Shown piece by piece: positions 46,219-54,949 of a DNA stretch of 64,000 nucleotides. The position numbers were made by a program, and so were the translations under genes. The first letter of the stretch is position 1. The number at the start of each line of letters is the position of its first letter. Below the pieces are notes generated by a model. The model ran no database searches, had not been told where the DNA came from, and saw nothing but the letters and a program-made list of their open reading frames with translations. The DNA is taken from positions 124,001 to 188,000 of the forward strand of contig NZ_QDDR01000010.1 of assembly GCF_003075525.1 (NCBI RefSeq), in the 5' to 3' direction. The stretch comes from Pararhodobacter aggregans. GTDB taxonomy: Bacteria > Pseudomonadota > Alphaproteobacteria > Rhodobacterales > Rhodobacteraceae.

Positions 46219-47001
46219 TCAGAGGTCCTTGAAGATGTTGTCCGGCTCCTCGAAGACGATCCGCTCATGCTCGACCGTGCCCGAGGCGATGTCGCGCATC
46301 TCGACCCGTCCGTCGCCGTAACCGATCACCACCGCGTCGCAGATGTCGATGAAGAGCCCGTTCTCGACCACGCCCGGCACCTGGTTCAGCGCCAGCGACA
46401 ATTGCCGCGGGTTGCCGATCCGGCCCAGCGCCAGATCGAGGATATGGTTGCCCTGATCGGTGACGAAGGGCCGCTCGCCGTTCATCCTGAGCCGGGCCGA
46501 GGTGCCCATCACGTCCATGGCGTTGAGCAATTCCTCGATCAGCATGCGGCTGGCCTGCCAGCCGAAGGGGATCACCTCGACCGGCAGCGGGAAATGGCCC
46601 AGCGTCTTCACCTCTTTCGAGGCATCGGTGATGACCACCATCCTGTCGCTGGCCGTGGCCACGATCTTTTCCATCAGATGCGCGCCGCCGCCGCCCTTGA
46701 TCAGTGTGAGATCGGCGTCGAATTCATCGGTGCCGTCGATGGTCAGGTCCAGCCAGCCCGCCTCTTCCAGCGAGACGATCTTCAGCCCGAGTTCCCGCCC
46801 CAGATCGCCGGTCCTGACCGAGGTCGGCACGCAGGTCAGCCTGAGCCCCTCGTCCCGGACCCGTTCGGCCAGCGCGCGGACCATCCAGGCGGCGGTCGAT
46901 CCGGTGCCGAGGCCCACTTTCATGCCGTCCTCGACAAGATCGACGGCACGGCGGGCGGCGGCGTATTTGGCGCGGTCGATGGGGGTGAGTTGCACGGGCA
47001 T
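46219..47001 (-). CDS. rpiA: Ribose-5-phosphate isomerase A
   Basis: Interconverts ribose 5-phosphate and ribulose 5-phosphate in the pentose phosphate pathway. 260 residues. Phosphate-binding GLGTGSTAAWMVRAL near 31-45, catalytic loop DGTDEFDADLTLIKGGGGAHLMEKIVA near 90-116 and KEVKTLGHFPLPVEVIPFG near 129-147 are intact. GGAGCCCGCC precedes the ATG. A 3'-end repeat follows the stop. Confidence 0.96.
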   Translation of the reverse strand: MPVQLTPIDRAKYAAARRAVDLVEDGMKVGLGTGSTAAWMVRALAERVRDEGLRLTCVPTSVRTGDLGRELGLKIVSLEEAGWLDLTIDGTDEFDADLTLIKGGGGAHLMEKIVATASDRMVVITDASKEVKTLGHFPLPVEVIPFGWQASRMLIEELLNAMDVMGTSARLRMNGERPFVTDQGNHILDLALGRIGNPRQLSLALNQVPGVVENGLFIDICDAVVIGYGDGRVEMRDIASGTVEHERIVFEEPDNIFKDL

Positions 47002-47101
47002 GGCGGGCTCCTGGGCTGGATGGCCGCGTTATAGCATCCCCTCGGCCGGGGCACAGGGGGAAAGCCGCCCCTGCCCCGTCCGGTGCCTGCGTCGCCCCTG
47101 C

Positions 47102-48730
47102 TCAGGAGCGCGTCGGCAGCGAGAAGCGGTAGGTCATGCCCAGGCCGATCGAGGTGTTGCGCCAGGAATTGGTCATCGAGGCATTCATGTAGCGCCCCAG
47201 CGAGATCGTCGCGCCAAGCTGGCCGTAGATCGAGACGCGCTCGTTCAGATAGTAGTTCACGCCGATGGAGGGATAGAGCAGCGCGCCCACTTCGCGGGCC
47301 GGATCGACGCCCACGTCATTGAGGCCGTAGAGCACCTGCGCATAGCCCTGAAGGCGGCCGCCGGCGAAGGGACGGGTCTGCCAGCCGGCGCCGAAGAAGC
47401 CCTCGGCATAGCCCGCGAAGCCGCGGAAGGCATTGGTGGCGGCGGCGATCTGCCCGGCCAGATACCAGCGGTCGTTCAGCATGTAATCCGCCTGGAGCGC
47501 GACCATGGTCAGCCCCTCGGATTCGCGCCCGTTGTAGAAGATGGGCGAGGTGACGCGGCCGAACGTATGCAGCCGGATGCCGCGCAGCGTGTATTCGGCC
47601 CCCGCCAGCACCCCGCCGCCCCGGCGTTCGGGATGCGACAGGTGGTAATTGAGGCCGACGCCCACCGTCCAGTTCCGCGAGGTGCCGAAGGGCGCGTAGA
47701 AATAGCCCGCCGACAGGGTGGTCCCCACCCCGTTGCCCCAGAGGTATTCCAGCGTCACCTTGGGATAGATGATGAAGCCGGGGCCGGTGTCGATGGTATC
47801 CGTCACCCAGCCGCCGCTGCCGATGCCAAGCTGCGCATAGAGGTTGACGTTGCGGCCCAGCGCCACCCGTCCGCCGATCCCGCCATGGGCCTGATTATAC
47901 CACAGAAGGCCGGTCGCGCCGATGTCGACGCCGAAATAGGAATAGACGTTCGGCGTGTGGAAATGCGTGAACTGGGTCGAGGCAAAGCCGATGGTGCCCT
48001 GGTAGAGCCCGGTCGGGTTGATCTGCTGCACATGGTTGAATTGCAGCGAGATGATGTTCTGGTGCTGCGGTGCGCGGAATTCGTCGGAGGTCAGCACCTG
48101 TCCCGCGTCCCCGAAGCGGCCCACCGCGAAGGAGAACGGCACCTGGACGAAGAAATTCAGCGTGGAATCGTTCAGCTCGGACCCGGCGATGGCCACGCGC
48201 GCATAGTTCACGCCAGCGCTGAAGCGCCGGAAGTGATAGCCGATCCCGGCATAGGCCCGGGTATAGAAACCCTCGCCCGACAGGCGGCGGATGCCGTTGA
48301 CGCTGGCCCCGCCCGCCCCGGCGCCCACCGCGAGGCCCGCGTTGACAAAGAAGTTCCGGCCGATGTCGCGCTGCGCGTGCAGCGTCACGTCGGCGGCGAA
48401 GAAGCCGCCGTAATTGCCCCCGGCAATGGGGGCGCTGGCGCCGACGCCGAAGGCGAGCCAATCGTTGATGTTCTGCAGGTAATGCACGCCCAGCAGATCG
48501 AAATCGCCGCCGCTGGTCAGCGTGAAGGCGCTGTAATCGATCATGATGCGGCCGCCGACATCATGGAAGGCGGGCCGCCCCCCGGGCGCGTCCTGGCCCT
48601 GTGCGGCCCCGGGCGCCATCGACAGCCCCAAGCCGCAGAGCGTCAGGGCGGCACCGCGCAGAAGGCGGCGGGCCGCTTCCTTCCTTGCCCGCAAAAGGGG
48701 GAGCGGGCGGCTGCGGTTCGGCATGTGCAT
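47102..48730 (-). CDS. Outer-membrane beta-barrel protein (hypothetical)
   Basis: 542 residues (or 540 from the second Met). Signal peptide RRLLRGAALTLCGLGLSMAPGAAQGQ, then a long series of amphipathic strands with Gly/aromatic alternation (NFFVNAGLAVGAGAGG, FSAGVNYARVAIAG, VTLEYLWGNGVGTTLSAGYFYAPFG, VSIYGQLGATISLGRYM, TSIGLGMTYRFSL). The penultimate strand ends in Tyr-Arg-Phe, though followed by five residues rather than a terminal Phe. No known family is recognised; a large barrel of roughly 20 strands is likely. No partner genes nearby suggest a cargo. Confidence 0.75.
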   Translation of the reverse strand: MHMPNRSRPLPLLRARKEAARRLLRGAALTLCGLGLSMAPGAAQGQDAPGGRPAFHDVGGRIMIDYSAFTLTSGGDFDLLGVHYLQNINDWLAFGVGASAPIAGGNYGGFFAADVTLHAQRDIGRNFFVNAGLAVGAGAGGASVNGIRRLSGEGFYTRAYAGIGYHFRRFSAGVNYARVAIAGSELNDSTLNFFVQVPFSFAVGRFGDAGQVLTSDEFRAPQHQNIISLQFNHVQQINPTGLYQGTIGFASTQFTHFHTPNVYSYFGVDIGATGLLWYNQAHGGIGGRVALGRNVNLYAQLGIGSGGWVTDTIDTGPGFIIYPKVTLEYLWGNGVGTTLSAGYFYAPFGTSRNWTVGVGLNYHLSHPERRGGGVLAGAEYTLRGIRLHTFGRVTSPIFYNGRESEGLTMVALQADYMLNDRWYLAGQIAAATNAFRGFAGYAEGFFGAGWQTRPFAGGRLQGYAQVLYGLNDVGVDPAREVGALLYPSIGVNYYLNERVSIYGQLGATISLGRYMNASMTNSWRNTSIGLGMTYRFSLPTRS

Positions 48731-48959
48731 CAGGGAACTGCCTCTCTGGATTTTCCGGTCGCCCGTTCAGGGCTGAAATTTGATGTCGCGGACGGTACTA
48801 TGCCTGCCGCATGGAGGCGACGAGAAATCAAGGCCCTCGTGCATCTTGCGCGCGTCCGTGGCGCCTCTGCCGCGGTTTGCCCGTTGTCGCCCGGGCTTCG
48901 GGGTCTTGCCCCCGGCGCGCAGGCGCGTTTCACTCGCCGCGGCCGAGGGAGGGCCGCCG

Positions 48960-49643
48960 ATGACCTATGTGCTGCATTACGCCCCCGACAATGCCTCGCT
49001 GATCGTGCGGCTGGCGCTTCTGGAACTGGGCCAGCCGTTTCGCACGCTGCTGGTCGACCGCCGCGCCCGCCAGCAGGACAGCGCCGCCTATCGGCGGCTG
49101 AACCCCGCCGGGCTGATCCCGGTGCTGGAGACGCCCGACGGCCCGGTCAGCGAGACGGCGGCGGTGCTGCTCTGGCTGGTGGACCGGCACGGCGCGCTGG
49201 GGCCGGGGGTCGGAGAGCACGAGCGCGCGGCGTTCCTGAAATGGCTGTTCTTTGCCTCGAACACGCTGCATGCCGATCTCAGGATGGTGTTCTATCCCGG
49301 CCAATACGCCCCCGGAGCGGAGGACGCGCTGCATGCGGGCGTCACGGCGCGGATGCGGCGGCATTACGGGCTGCTGGATGCGCTGTGCGGCAGCGTGCCC
49401 TGGTTCGGGGGCAGCACGCTGTCGGTGCTCGACCTCTATGTCGCAACGACGCTGCGGTGGGCCGCGCTTTACGCGCCGGGCGGCGCCTGGTTCCGGCTGG
49501 CGGATTTTCCGGCGCTCGAGGCGCTGGCCGCCCGGGTCGAGGCCCGCCCCTCGATGGTGCAGGCCATCGCCGCCGAGGGTCTCGGCCCCCTGCCCCTGAC
49601 CGCGCCCCGGCCCTGCATGCCCCCCGAGGGCAGCGCGCTGTAG
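48960..49643 (+). CDS. Glutathione S-transferase family protein
   Basis: 227 residues. Thioredoxin-like N-domain (MTYVLHYAPDNASLIVRLALLELGQPFRTLLVD) with the cis-Pro and GSH-binding NPAGLIPVLETPDGPVSETAAVLLWL (about 47-72), then an all-helical C-domain (FLKWLFFASNTLHADLRMVFYPGQYAPG; WFGGSTLSVLDLYVATTLRW). The catalytic Ser/Tyr near the first helix seems to be Ser13 in DNASLIVR. Substrate unknown. The 229 bp upstream hold no other gene. Confidence 0.88.
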   Translation: MTYVLHYAPDNASLIVRLALLELGQPFRTLLVDRRARQQDSAAYRRLNPAGLIPVLETPDGPVSETAAVLLWLVDRHGALGPGVGEHERAAFLKWLFFASNTLHADLRMVFYPGQYAPGAEDALHAGVTARMRRHYGLLDALCGSVPWFGGSTLSVLDLYVATTLRWAALYAPGGAWFRLADFPALEALAARVEARPSMVQAIAAEGLGPLPLTAPRPCMPPEGSAL

Positions 49644-49879
49644 CCCCGGGTAGGGATGACGCTCGCTCCGAGGGCCCGGGCCTCCGGTCCGTGAGGCAGC
49701 CGCCGCCTGACACGACACACCGCCTCCCCGGTCGGCCCGGGGTTCGCGCGACGGCTGACGGGTCTGTGTCGCTGGCGACGGATCTGGCCTTGCCATGTCG
49801 GTCCGATCCGGCCCGGGCAGGGGCGGAACACCCCGGGCCGGGCTTCACGGCAGGGGTGACAAGCCCGCCCCCATCTGCT

Positions 49880-49908
49880 TCTCTGGCGGCAGACGTCTCT
49901 GGCGGCAG
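49880..49908 (+). repeat. 13-bp direct repeat before the ureohydrolase gene
   Basis: TCTCTGGCGGCAG occurs at 49880-49892 and again at 49896-49908, 16 nt from start to start, ending 13 bases before the ATG. The rest of 49644-49921 (278 bp) shows no gene, terminator or clear promoter. Confidence 0.8.
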
Positions 49909-49921
49909 TTTGGGGTCCAGA

Positions 49922-50887
49922 ATGACCGACTTTCAGCCCGTCTCGGGCTTCGTCCTGCCGCGCTTTGCCGGCATTGCCACCTTCATGCGCCTGCCGCATG
50001 TGCCGCTTGACGATCCGCGCCTTTCCGAGGTGCAGATCGGCCTGATCGGCGCGCCCTGGGATGGCGGCACCACCAACCGGCCCGGCCCCCGCCACGGCCC
50101 GCGCCAGCTGCGCGACGCCTCGACCATGATCCGCGCCCAGCACGGCATCAGCGGCATCCGCCCCTTCGAGGCCGCGCGCTGCGCCGATCTGGGCGACGTG
50201 GCGCCGAACCCCGCCGATGTCCAGGACAGTCTGCGCCGCATGACCCAGTTCTACGCCCGGGTCCGCGCCGCCGGGATCATTCCGCTGACCGCGGGGGGCG
50301 ATCACCTCTGCACCCTGCCGATCCTGCGGGCGCTGTCCCATGACCGCCCGCTCGGCATGATCCATTTCGACAGTCACACCGACCTTTTCCATTCCTATTT
50401 CGGCGGCCAGATGTACACGCATGGCACCCCCTTCCGCCGCGCCGTGGAAGAGGGGCTGCTGGACCCGCATCGCGTCTGCATGATCGGCATCCGCGGCACC
50501 GCCTATGACAGCGAGGACCGCGATTTCGCCAGGGCCGAGGGGATCCGCGTCATCCCGATCGAGGAATTCCACCGCCGCAGCGTCGAGGATGTCATGGCCG
50601 AGGCCCGCGCCATCGCCGGGGATGGCGAGACCTATGTCAGCTACGACATCGATTTCGTCGACCCCGCCTTCGCGCCCGGCACCGGCACGCCCGAGGTCGG
50701 CGGCCCGACCAGCTGGCAGGCGCTGGAATGCGCCCGCGGCCTGAGCGGGGTCCGCATCGTCGGCGCCGATCTGGTCGAGGTCTCGCCCCCCTTCGACCCC
50801 TCGGGCGGCACCGCCTTCCTCGGCGCGTCGCTCATGTTCGAGATGCTCTGCGCCATCGTGGCCGGGCAAGCCCAGGAGAACCCATGA
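49922..50887 (+). CDS. speB: Agmatinase-like ureohydrolase
   Basis: 321 residues of the arginase/agmatinase superfamily, releasing urea from agmatine or a related guanidino compound. Binuclear manganese ligands are all seen: GGDH (about 122), HFDSHTD (about 143-149) and SYDIDFVDPAFAPGTGTPEVGG (about 240-261), plus GADLVEVSPPFD near the end. Subfamily members act on agmatine, guanidinobutyrate, guanidinopropionate or other guanidino acids, so the symbol is provisional. A short-chain dehydrogenase overlaps its stop by four bases, hinting at a catabolic pair. Confidence 0.85.
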   Translation: MTDFQPVSGFVLPRFAGIATFMRLPHVPLDDPRLSEVQIGLIGAPWDGGTTNRPGPRHGPRQLRDASTMIRAQHGISGIRPFEAARCADLGDVAPNPADVQDSLRRMTQFYARVRAAGIIPLTAGGDHLCTLPILRALSHDRPLGMIHFDSHTDLFHSYFGGQMYTHGTPFRRAVEEGLLDPHRVCMIGIRGTAYDSEDRDFARAEGIRVIPIEEFHRRSVEDVMAEARAIAGDGETYVSYDIDFVDPAFAPGTGTPEVGGPTSWQALECARGLSGVRIVGADLVEVSPPFDPSGGTAFLGASLMFEMLCAIVAGQAQENP

Positions 50888-51633
50888 ACAAAGTCGCCCT
50901 CGTCACCGGCGCCGCCCGCGGCATCGGCCTGGCCACGACCGAGCTGTTTCTCGCCGCGGGCTGGCAGGTCGCCATGATCGACCGCGATGTCCCGGCGCTC
51001 GACAGCGCCGCGGCCCCGCTGGAGGGCGCACACGCCTTTTATTGCGACGTCTCGGACCCGGGCGAGGTCGCCCAGATGGTCGCCCAGGTCACGGCGCATT
51101 TCGGCCGGATCGACGCGCTGGTCAACAACGCGGGCGTCGCCGATTTCGGCCCGATCGAAGAGACCGATTTCCAGCGCTGGCGGACGGTGATGGCGACCAA
51201 TCTCGACGGCCCGTTCCTGGTCACCCAGGCCTGCACGCCCGCGCTCAGGGCCACCAAGGGCGCCATCGTCAACATCGCCTCGATCAGCGGGCTCCGGGCC
51301 TCGACCCTGCGGGTCGCCTATGGCACCTCGAAAGCCGCCGTCATCCAGCTGACCAAGCAGCAGGCGGCGGAGCTGGGCGAATATGGCATCCGCGCCAATT
51401 GCGTCTGCCCCGGCCCGGTGCGTACCAAGCTGGCGATGGCCGTCCACACGCAGGAGATCATCGACGCCTATCACGACGCCATCCCGCTGAACCGCTACGG
51501 CTCGGAACGCGAGATCGCCGAGGTTATCGTCTTCCTCTGCTCGGAAAAGGCGAGCTATGTCACCGGCCAGGTGGTCGCCGCCGACGGCGGGTTCGACAGC
51601 ACCGGCGTCGGCCTGCCGGCGCTGCGCCGCTAA
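50884..51633 (+). CDS. Short-chain dehydrogenase/reductase
   Basis: 249 residues, classical SDR: cofactor loop TGAARGIG (8-15), CDVSDPGE, NNAG (about 85-88), catalytic Ser in IASISG and YGTSK (about 147-151), then the CPGPV turn. An Asp after the second strand (MIDRD) points to NAD. It is coupled to the upstream ureohydrolase (ATGA overlap) and probably oxidises the same compound or its product, but the substrate cannot be named. Confidence 0.9.
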   Translation: MNKVALVTGAARGIGLATTELFLAAGWQVAMIDRDVPALDSAAAPLEGAHAFYCDVSDPGEVAQMVAQVTAHFGRIDALVNNAGVADFGPIEETDFQRWRTVMATNLDGPFLVTQACTPALRATKGAIVNIASISGLRASTLRVAYGTSKAAVIQLTKQQAAELGEYGIRANCVCPGPVRTKLAMAVHTQEIIDAYHDAIPLNRYGSEREIAEVIVFLCSEKASYVTGQVVAADGGFDSTGVGLPALRR

Positions 51634-51659
51634 CCCGCGTCACACCGCACTTATCCGCA

Positions 51660-51680
51660 AGGGGGGCAAACGGCCCCCCT
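51660..51680 (+). terminator. GC hairpin behind the SDR gene
   Basis: AGGGGGGC-aaacg-GCCCCCCT, an 8-bp perfect stem 26 bases after the stop. It is the same hairpin type as in the composite 3'-end elements, but the TATTTG core is absent here. Confidence 0.5.
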
Positions 51681-51889
51681 GCCCGGCCTCGGCCCGGCGC
51701 AGGGTCCGAAAAACCCGCGGCCTTTCGGCAAGTTGATGCCCCGCCCCCCCGGAAGCCCGCGCCATCAGGCTTTCCATGGCCGCCGCTTGGCGCTATCCTG
51801 CCGGGAAAAATCCACGCCCGCCGGTCGGGCGGCAAGGAGGCGCGGGCACGGGGCTGAACCCCGGTCACGCACCGGGGCACGAGGGCAGA

Positions 51890-53071
51890 ATGGGTCGAGA
51901 CTTCACCAAAGCTATCCCGCGGCCGGCGGCGACCTCGGTCGTGGCGCTGTCGCTCGTGCTGGCGCTGGGCGCCTGCCAGATGTCGCAGACCACGGCCGAG
52001 GGCGCGCCGGTGACCGCGTCGGCCCCCGCCGCCTCGGGGCCCGGCCAGCGGGTGATCGAACGCGATGTCGAAGCGCCCGAGGTCTTCGAAATGCAGGAAC
52101 CGGGCCTGTGGGACGGGCGGCCCTCGCTCGGCGGGGTCTGGGTGGCGCATCCGACCGCCCGCGACCCCGAACGGGTGATGATCCGCAACACCCGCACCGG
52201 CGCCACCGTCATCGGCGCCCTGTTCCGGCGTGAACGCGAGAATCCGGGGCCGCGGTTCCAGGTCTCGTCCGAGGCGGCGAATGCGCTGGGGATTCTGGCG
52301 GGCGCGCCCACCGAGATCCAGGTGACGGCCCTGCGCCTGCAGCGCGTCGAGATGGAGATCGACCCCGAACCCGCCACCGCCGCCACGGAAACGCTGGCCC
52401 TCGCCCCGGTCGAGGCCCCCACGGCGACGGCAACCGTTGCCGCGCCGATGGCCCCGCCACAAGGTCAGGTGGCCATCATCGACGAACCCCAGCCGCGCCG
52501 CCGCCTGCGCGACCTCTTCCGCAGCGACGACACTCCGCCCGCGACGACCCCCATCGCCCAGACGGCGCTGGCCCCCGCGGCAGGCGCCGCAACCGCCGCC
52601 CCGGCGGCCGTGGCGGCCGCGGTGCCACCCGCGAGCGCGCCGGCGATCATCCCGACCGAACCGCCGCGCCGCACGCTGCGCGACCTCTTCCGCCGTCGCC
52701 AGCCCGCGCCCGATACCACGCTGATCCCGCTGCCCGATGCCTCGTCCGGCCCCGCCGCCGCGACGCAGCCGCTGCAGGCGACCGGCACGCAGCCGCTGCC
52801 CGCCACGGCGACCGCGCCCGCCGCGCCGACCCCGCGCATCGACCGGCCCTTCGTGCAGATCGGCATCTTCAGCGTCGAACAGAACGCCGCGAACGCCCGC
52901 GCCCAGATGATCGCCGCGGGCCTCGGCGCCGAGATCCGGCGCGGCCGCGTCGGCGAGAACGACTTCTGGCGCGTGGTCGTCGGCCCCGCCACCTCGACCG
53001 CCGAGCGCGGCCAGTTCCTGCAGCGCGTCCGGGGGCTGGGTTTTGCCGATGCCTATGCGGTCCAGCGCTGA
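51890..53071 (+). CDS. SPOR-domain lipoprotein
   Basis: 393 residues. Lipoprotein signal VVALSLVLALGAC (lipobox LGAC, lipidated Cys about residue 29), a conserved domain (GLWDGRPSLGGVWVAHPTARDPERVMIRNTRTGATVIGALFRRE) resembling RlpA-associated regions, a long Ala/Pro-rich linker with two copies of the block RRxLRDLFRxxxxxP (about 203-215 and 262-274), and a C-terminal SPOR domain (FVQIGIFSVEQNAANARAQMIAAG...VVVGPATST) that binds denuded peptidoglycan. ATG 51890 follows GAGG. Upstream of dacA, consistent with a septal wall role; RlpA-like function is a guess. Confidence 0.82.
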   Translation: MGRDFTKAIPRPAATSVVALSLVLALGACQMSQTTAEGAPVTASAPAASGPGQRVIERDVEAPEVFEMQEPGLWDGRPSLGGVWVAHPTARDPERVMIRNTRTGATVIGALFRRERENPGPRFQVSSEAANALGILAGAPTEIQVTALRLQRVEMEIDPEPATAATETLALAPVEAPTATATVAAPMAPPQGQVAIIDEPQPRRRLRDLFRSDDTPPATTPIAQTALAPAAGAATAAPAAVAAAVPPASAPAIIPTEPPRRTLRDLFRRRQPAPDTTLIPLPDASSGPAAATQPLQATGTQPLPATATAPAAPTPRIDRPFVQIGIFSVEQNAANARAQMIAAGLGAEIRRGRVGENDFWRVVVGPATSTAERGQFLQRVRGLGFADAYAVQR

Positions 53072-53174
53072 GGTGATTTGAAACCCCTTGCCGAATGCGG
53101 CTAAGGTGGCGCAGCCCGCGCCCGGCCGCGCCACGCGTGCCGGGATGCGGCACGCTTGCCCGAAGGAGAACACG

Positions 53175-54326
53175 ATGCCCTTGATGCGCCTGCTGATCGC
53201 CACGGCCCTGCTGCTGGCCGGCACCGTCGCCGGCTTCGCCCAGTCGCCCTATGGCGGCCGCGCGCCGAATTACTTCATCCTCGACGTGGCCTCGGGTCAG
53301 ATTCTGGCGCAGCAGAATGCCGATATCCCGCTGCCGCCCGCCTCGATGTCGAAGCTGATGACGCTGGCCATGCTGCTGGACGCGCTGGACCAAGGCCGGA
53401 TCACGCTGGAAACGACCTGGAGCGTGTCGGAACGCGCCCATGCCATGGGCGGCTCGTCGATGTTCCTCGAAACCCGCGACCGGCCGACGACCGAGGACCT
53501 GATTCGCGGCCTGGCGGTGGTGTCGGGCAATGACGCCGCCGTGGTCATCGCCGAGGGGCTGGGCGGGACCGAGGATTCCTTCGCGCAGATGGCCCAGGCC
53601 CGCGCCGCGCAGATCGGCATGACCCAGACCACGATCGCCAATTCCTCGGGCTGGCCCGACCCGCGCCACCGCATGAGCCTGCACGATCTGGGCATGCTGG
53701 GGCGCTATCTGATGGTCGATCACGCCGAATACTACCATTACCTGGCCGAGACCGAATTCACCTGGAACGACATCACCCAGCCGAACCGGCTGCCGCTGCT
53801 GTCGGCGGGGATCGGCATGGACGGGTTGAAGACCGGCCATACCGAAGAGGCCGGGTATTCCATGGTGGGCTCGGCCCATCAGGGCAACCGGCGGATCATC
53901 TTCGTGTTTTCCGGCCTGAACTCGACGGGCGAACGCGCCGAAGAGGCCGAGCGCATCGTCAACTGGGCCTTCCGCCAGTTCGTCGAGCGTGAGGTGCTGG
54001 AAAGCGGCCAGTCGATTGCCGAGGCCGAGGTCTGGCTCGGCACCGCGCCCACCGTGCCGCTGGTCGCCTCGCAAAGCCTGACGGTGCTGATGCCCGCCAT
54101 CGAACAGGGCCCGGTCAGCGCGAGGGTCGAATATGACGGCCCCCTCGCCGCGCCGGTGCAAGAGGGTGCCGAAGTGGCGCGGCTGATCGTCGAGGTGCCG
54201 GGCCTGCCCGACGCCTATACGATGCCGCTGGTGGCCGGGGCCTCGGTGCCCGAGGGCGGGATCGTGCCGCGCATGCGGACCGCCGCCATGGTGCTGGGCA
54301 ACCAATTGGGCCTGACCGCACCGTGA
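53175..54326 (+). CDS. dacA: D-alanyl-D-alanine carboxypeptidase
   Basis: 383 residues, penicillin-binding protein 5/6 type. Signal peptide MPLMRLLIATALLLAGTVAGFAQ, SxxK motif SMSK (Ser57-Lys60), SGN (117-119) and KTG in DGLKTGHT (about 218-220), then the beta-rich PBP5_C domain (EVWLGTAPTVPLVASQSLTVLMPA). It trims pentapeptides in the periplasm. The C-terminal amphipathic anchor is short. ATG 53175 follows AAGGAG. tmk begins within its stop codon, giving the conserved SPOR-dacA-tmk-holB-tatD order. Confidence 0.94.
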   Translation: MPLMRLLIATALLLAGTVAGFAQSPYGGRAPNYFILDVASGQILAQQNADIPLPPASMSKLMTLAMLLDALDQGRITLETTWSVSERAHAMGGSSMFLETRDRPTTEDLIRGLAVVSGNDAAVVIAEGLGGTEDSFAQMAQARAAQIGMTQTTIANSSGWPDPRHRMSLHDLGMLGRYLMVDHAEYYHYLAETEFTWNDITQPNRLPLLSAGIGMDGLKTGHTEEAGYSMVGSAHQGNRRIIFVFSGLNSTGERAEEAERIVNWAFRQFVEREVLESGQSIAEAEVWLGTAPTVPLVASQSLTVLMPAIEQGPVSARVEYDGPLAAPVQEGAEVARLIVEVPGLPDAYTMPLVAGASVPEGGIVPRMRTAAMVLGNQLGLTAP

Positions 54327-54949
54327 CCGCCGGAAGGGGCGCCTTCGTCACCTTCGAGGGGATCGACGGATCGGGCAAGTCAACCCAGGCGCGGCTCCTG
54401 GCCGAGGCGCTGCGCGGTTCGGGCCGCGAGGTCGTGCTGACCCGCGAGCCCGGCGGCTCGCCCGGGGCCGAGGAGATCCGCCGTCTGGTGCTCGAGGGCG
54501 ACCCCGAGCGTTGGTCGGCCGAAACCGAGATCCTGCTCTTCACCGCCGCCCGCCGCGACCATCTGGAACGCACCATCGAGCCCGCGCTGGCCGCGGGCCG
54601 CACCGTGATCTGCGACCGATTCGCCGATTCGACGCGGATGTATCAGGGCCTGTCGCGCGGCGATCTCAGGGCGCTGGTCGACCAGTTGCATGCGCTGATG
54701 ATCGGCCGCGAGCCGGATCTGACCGTGCTGATCGACATGGACCCCGAGGTCGGGCTCGCCCGCGCCAAGGGCCGCCGCGGCACCGAGGAACGGTTCGAGG
54801 ATTTCGGGCCCGACTTGCAACGCCGGATGCGCGCCGGGTTCCTGGCGCTGGCCGGGGAATTCCCGGCCCGTTTCCGGGTGATCGACGGCGCCCGCCCGGT
54901 CGAGGCGGTGGCGGCCGATGTGCTGGCGACCGTCCGGGCCGCGCTATGA
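54323..54949 (+). CDS. tmk: Thymidylate kinase
   Basis: Phosphorylates dTMP to dTDP. 208 residues. P-loop FEGIDGSGKSTQ (11-22), the DR(Y/F) motif CDRFADSTRMYQG near 94-106 and a LID region AKGRRGTEERFEDF. Overlaps dacA by four bases and holB by four bases. The frame starts MTAGRGAFVTFEG from an ATG-like GTG at 54323 in the sequence GTGACCGCC. Confidence 0.95.
   Translation: MTAGRGAFVTFEGIDGSGKSTQARLLAEALRGSGREVVLTREPGGSPGAEEIRRLVLEGDPERWSAETEILLFTAARRDHLERTIEPALAAGRTVICDRFADSTRMYQGLSRGDLRALVDQLHALMIGREPDLTVLIDMDPEVGLARAKGRRGTEERFEDFGPDLQRRMRAGFLALAGEFPARFRVIDGARPVEAVAADVLATVRAAL

Noticed and set aside
46460-49900. A reading frame open on the plus strand for more than 3 kb before the ureohydrolase gene, antisense to rpiA and the outer-membrane protein gene.
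   Set aside because: Its translation is rich in Arg/Pro/Ala/His with no domain, and it mirrors real genes in the opposite strand. This is the usual effect of high GC on stop-codon frequency; only the last part, from 49922, is a real gene.
49860-49921. Guanidine-II (mini-ykkC) riboswitch before the ureohydrolase gene, suggested by two small hairpins.
   Set aside because: The diagnostic ACGR loops are absent; the hairpin loops read GCGG. Kept only as a direct repeat.
51648-51656. TTATCCGCA behind the SDR gene as a second DnaA box.
   Set aside because: One mismatch at a conserved position, no partner boxes, and location at a gene 3' end; not supported.
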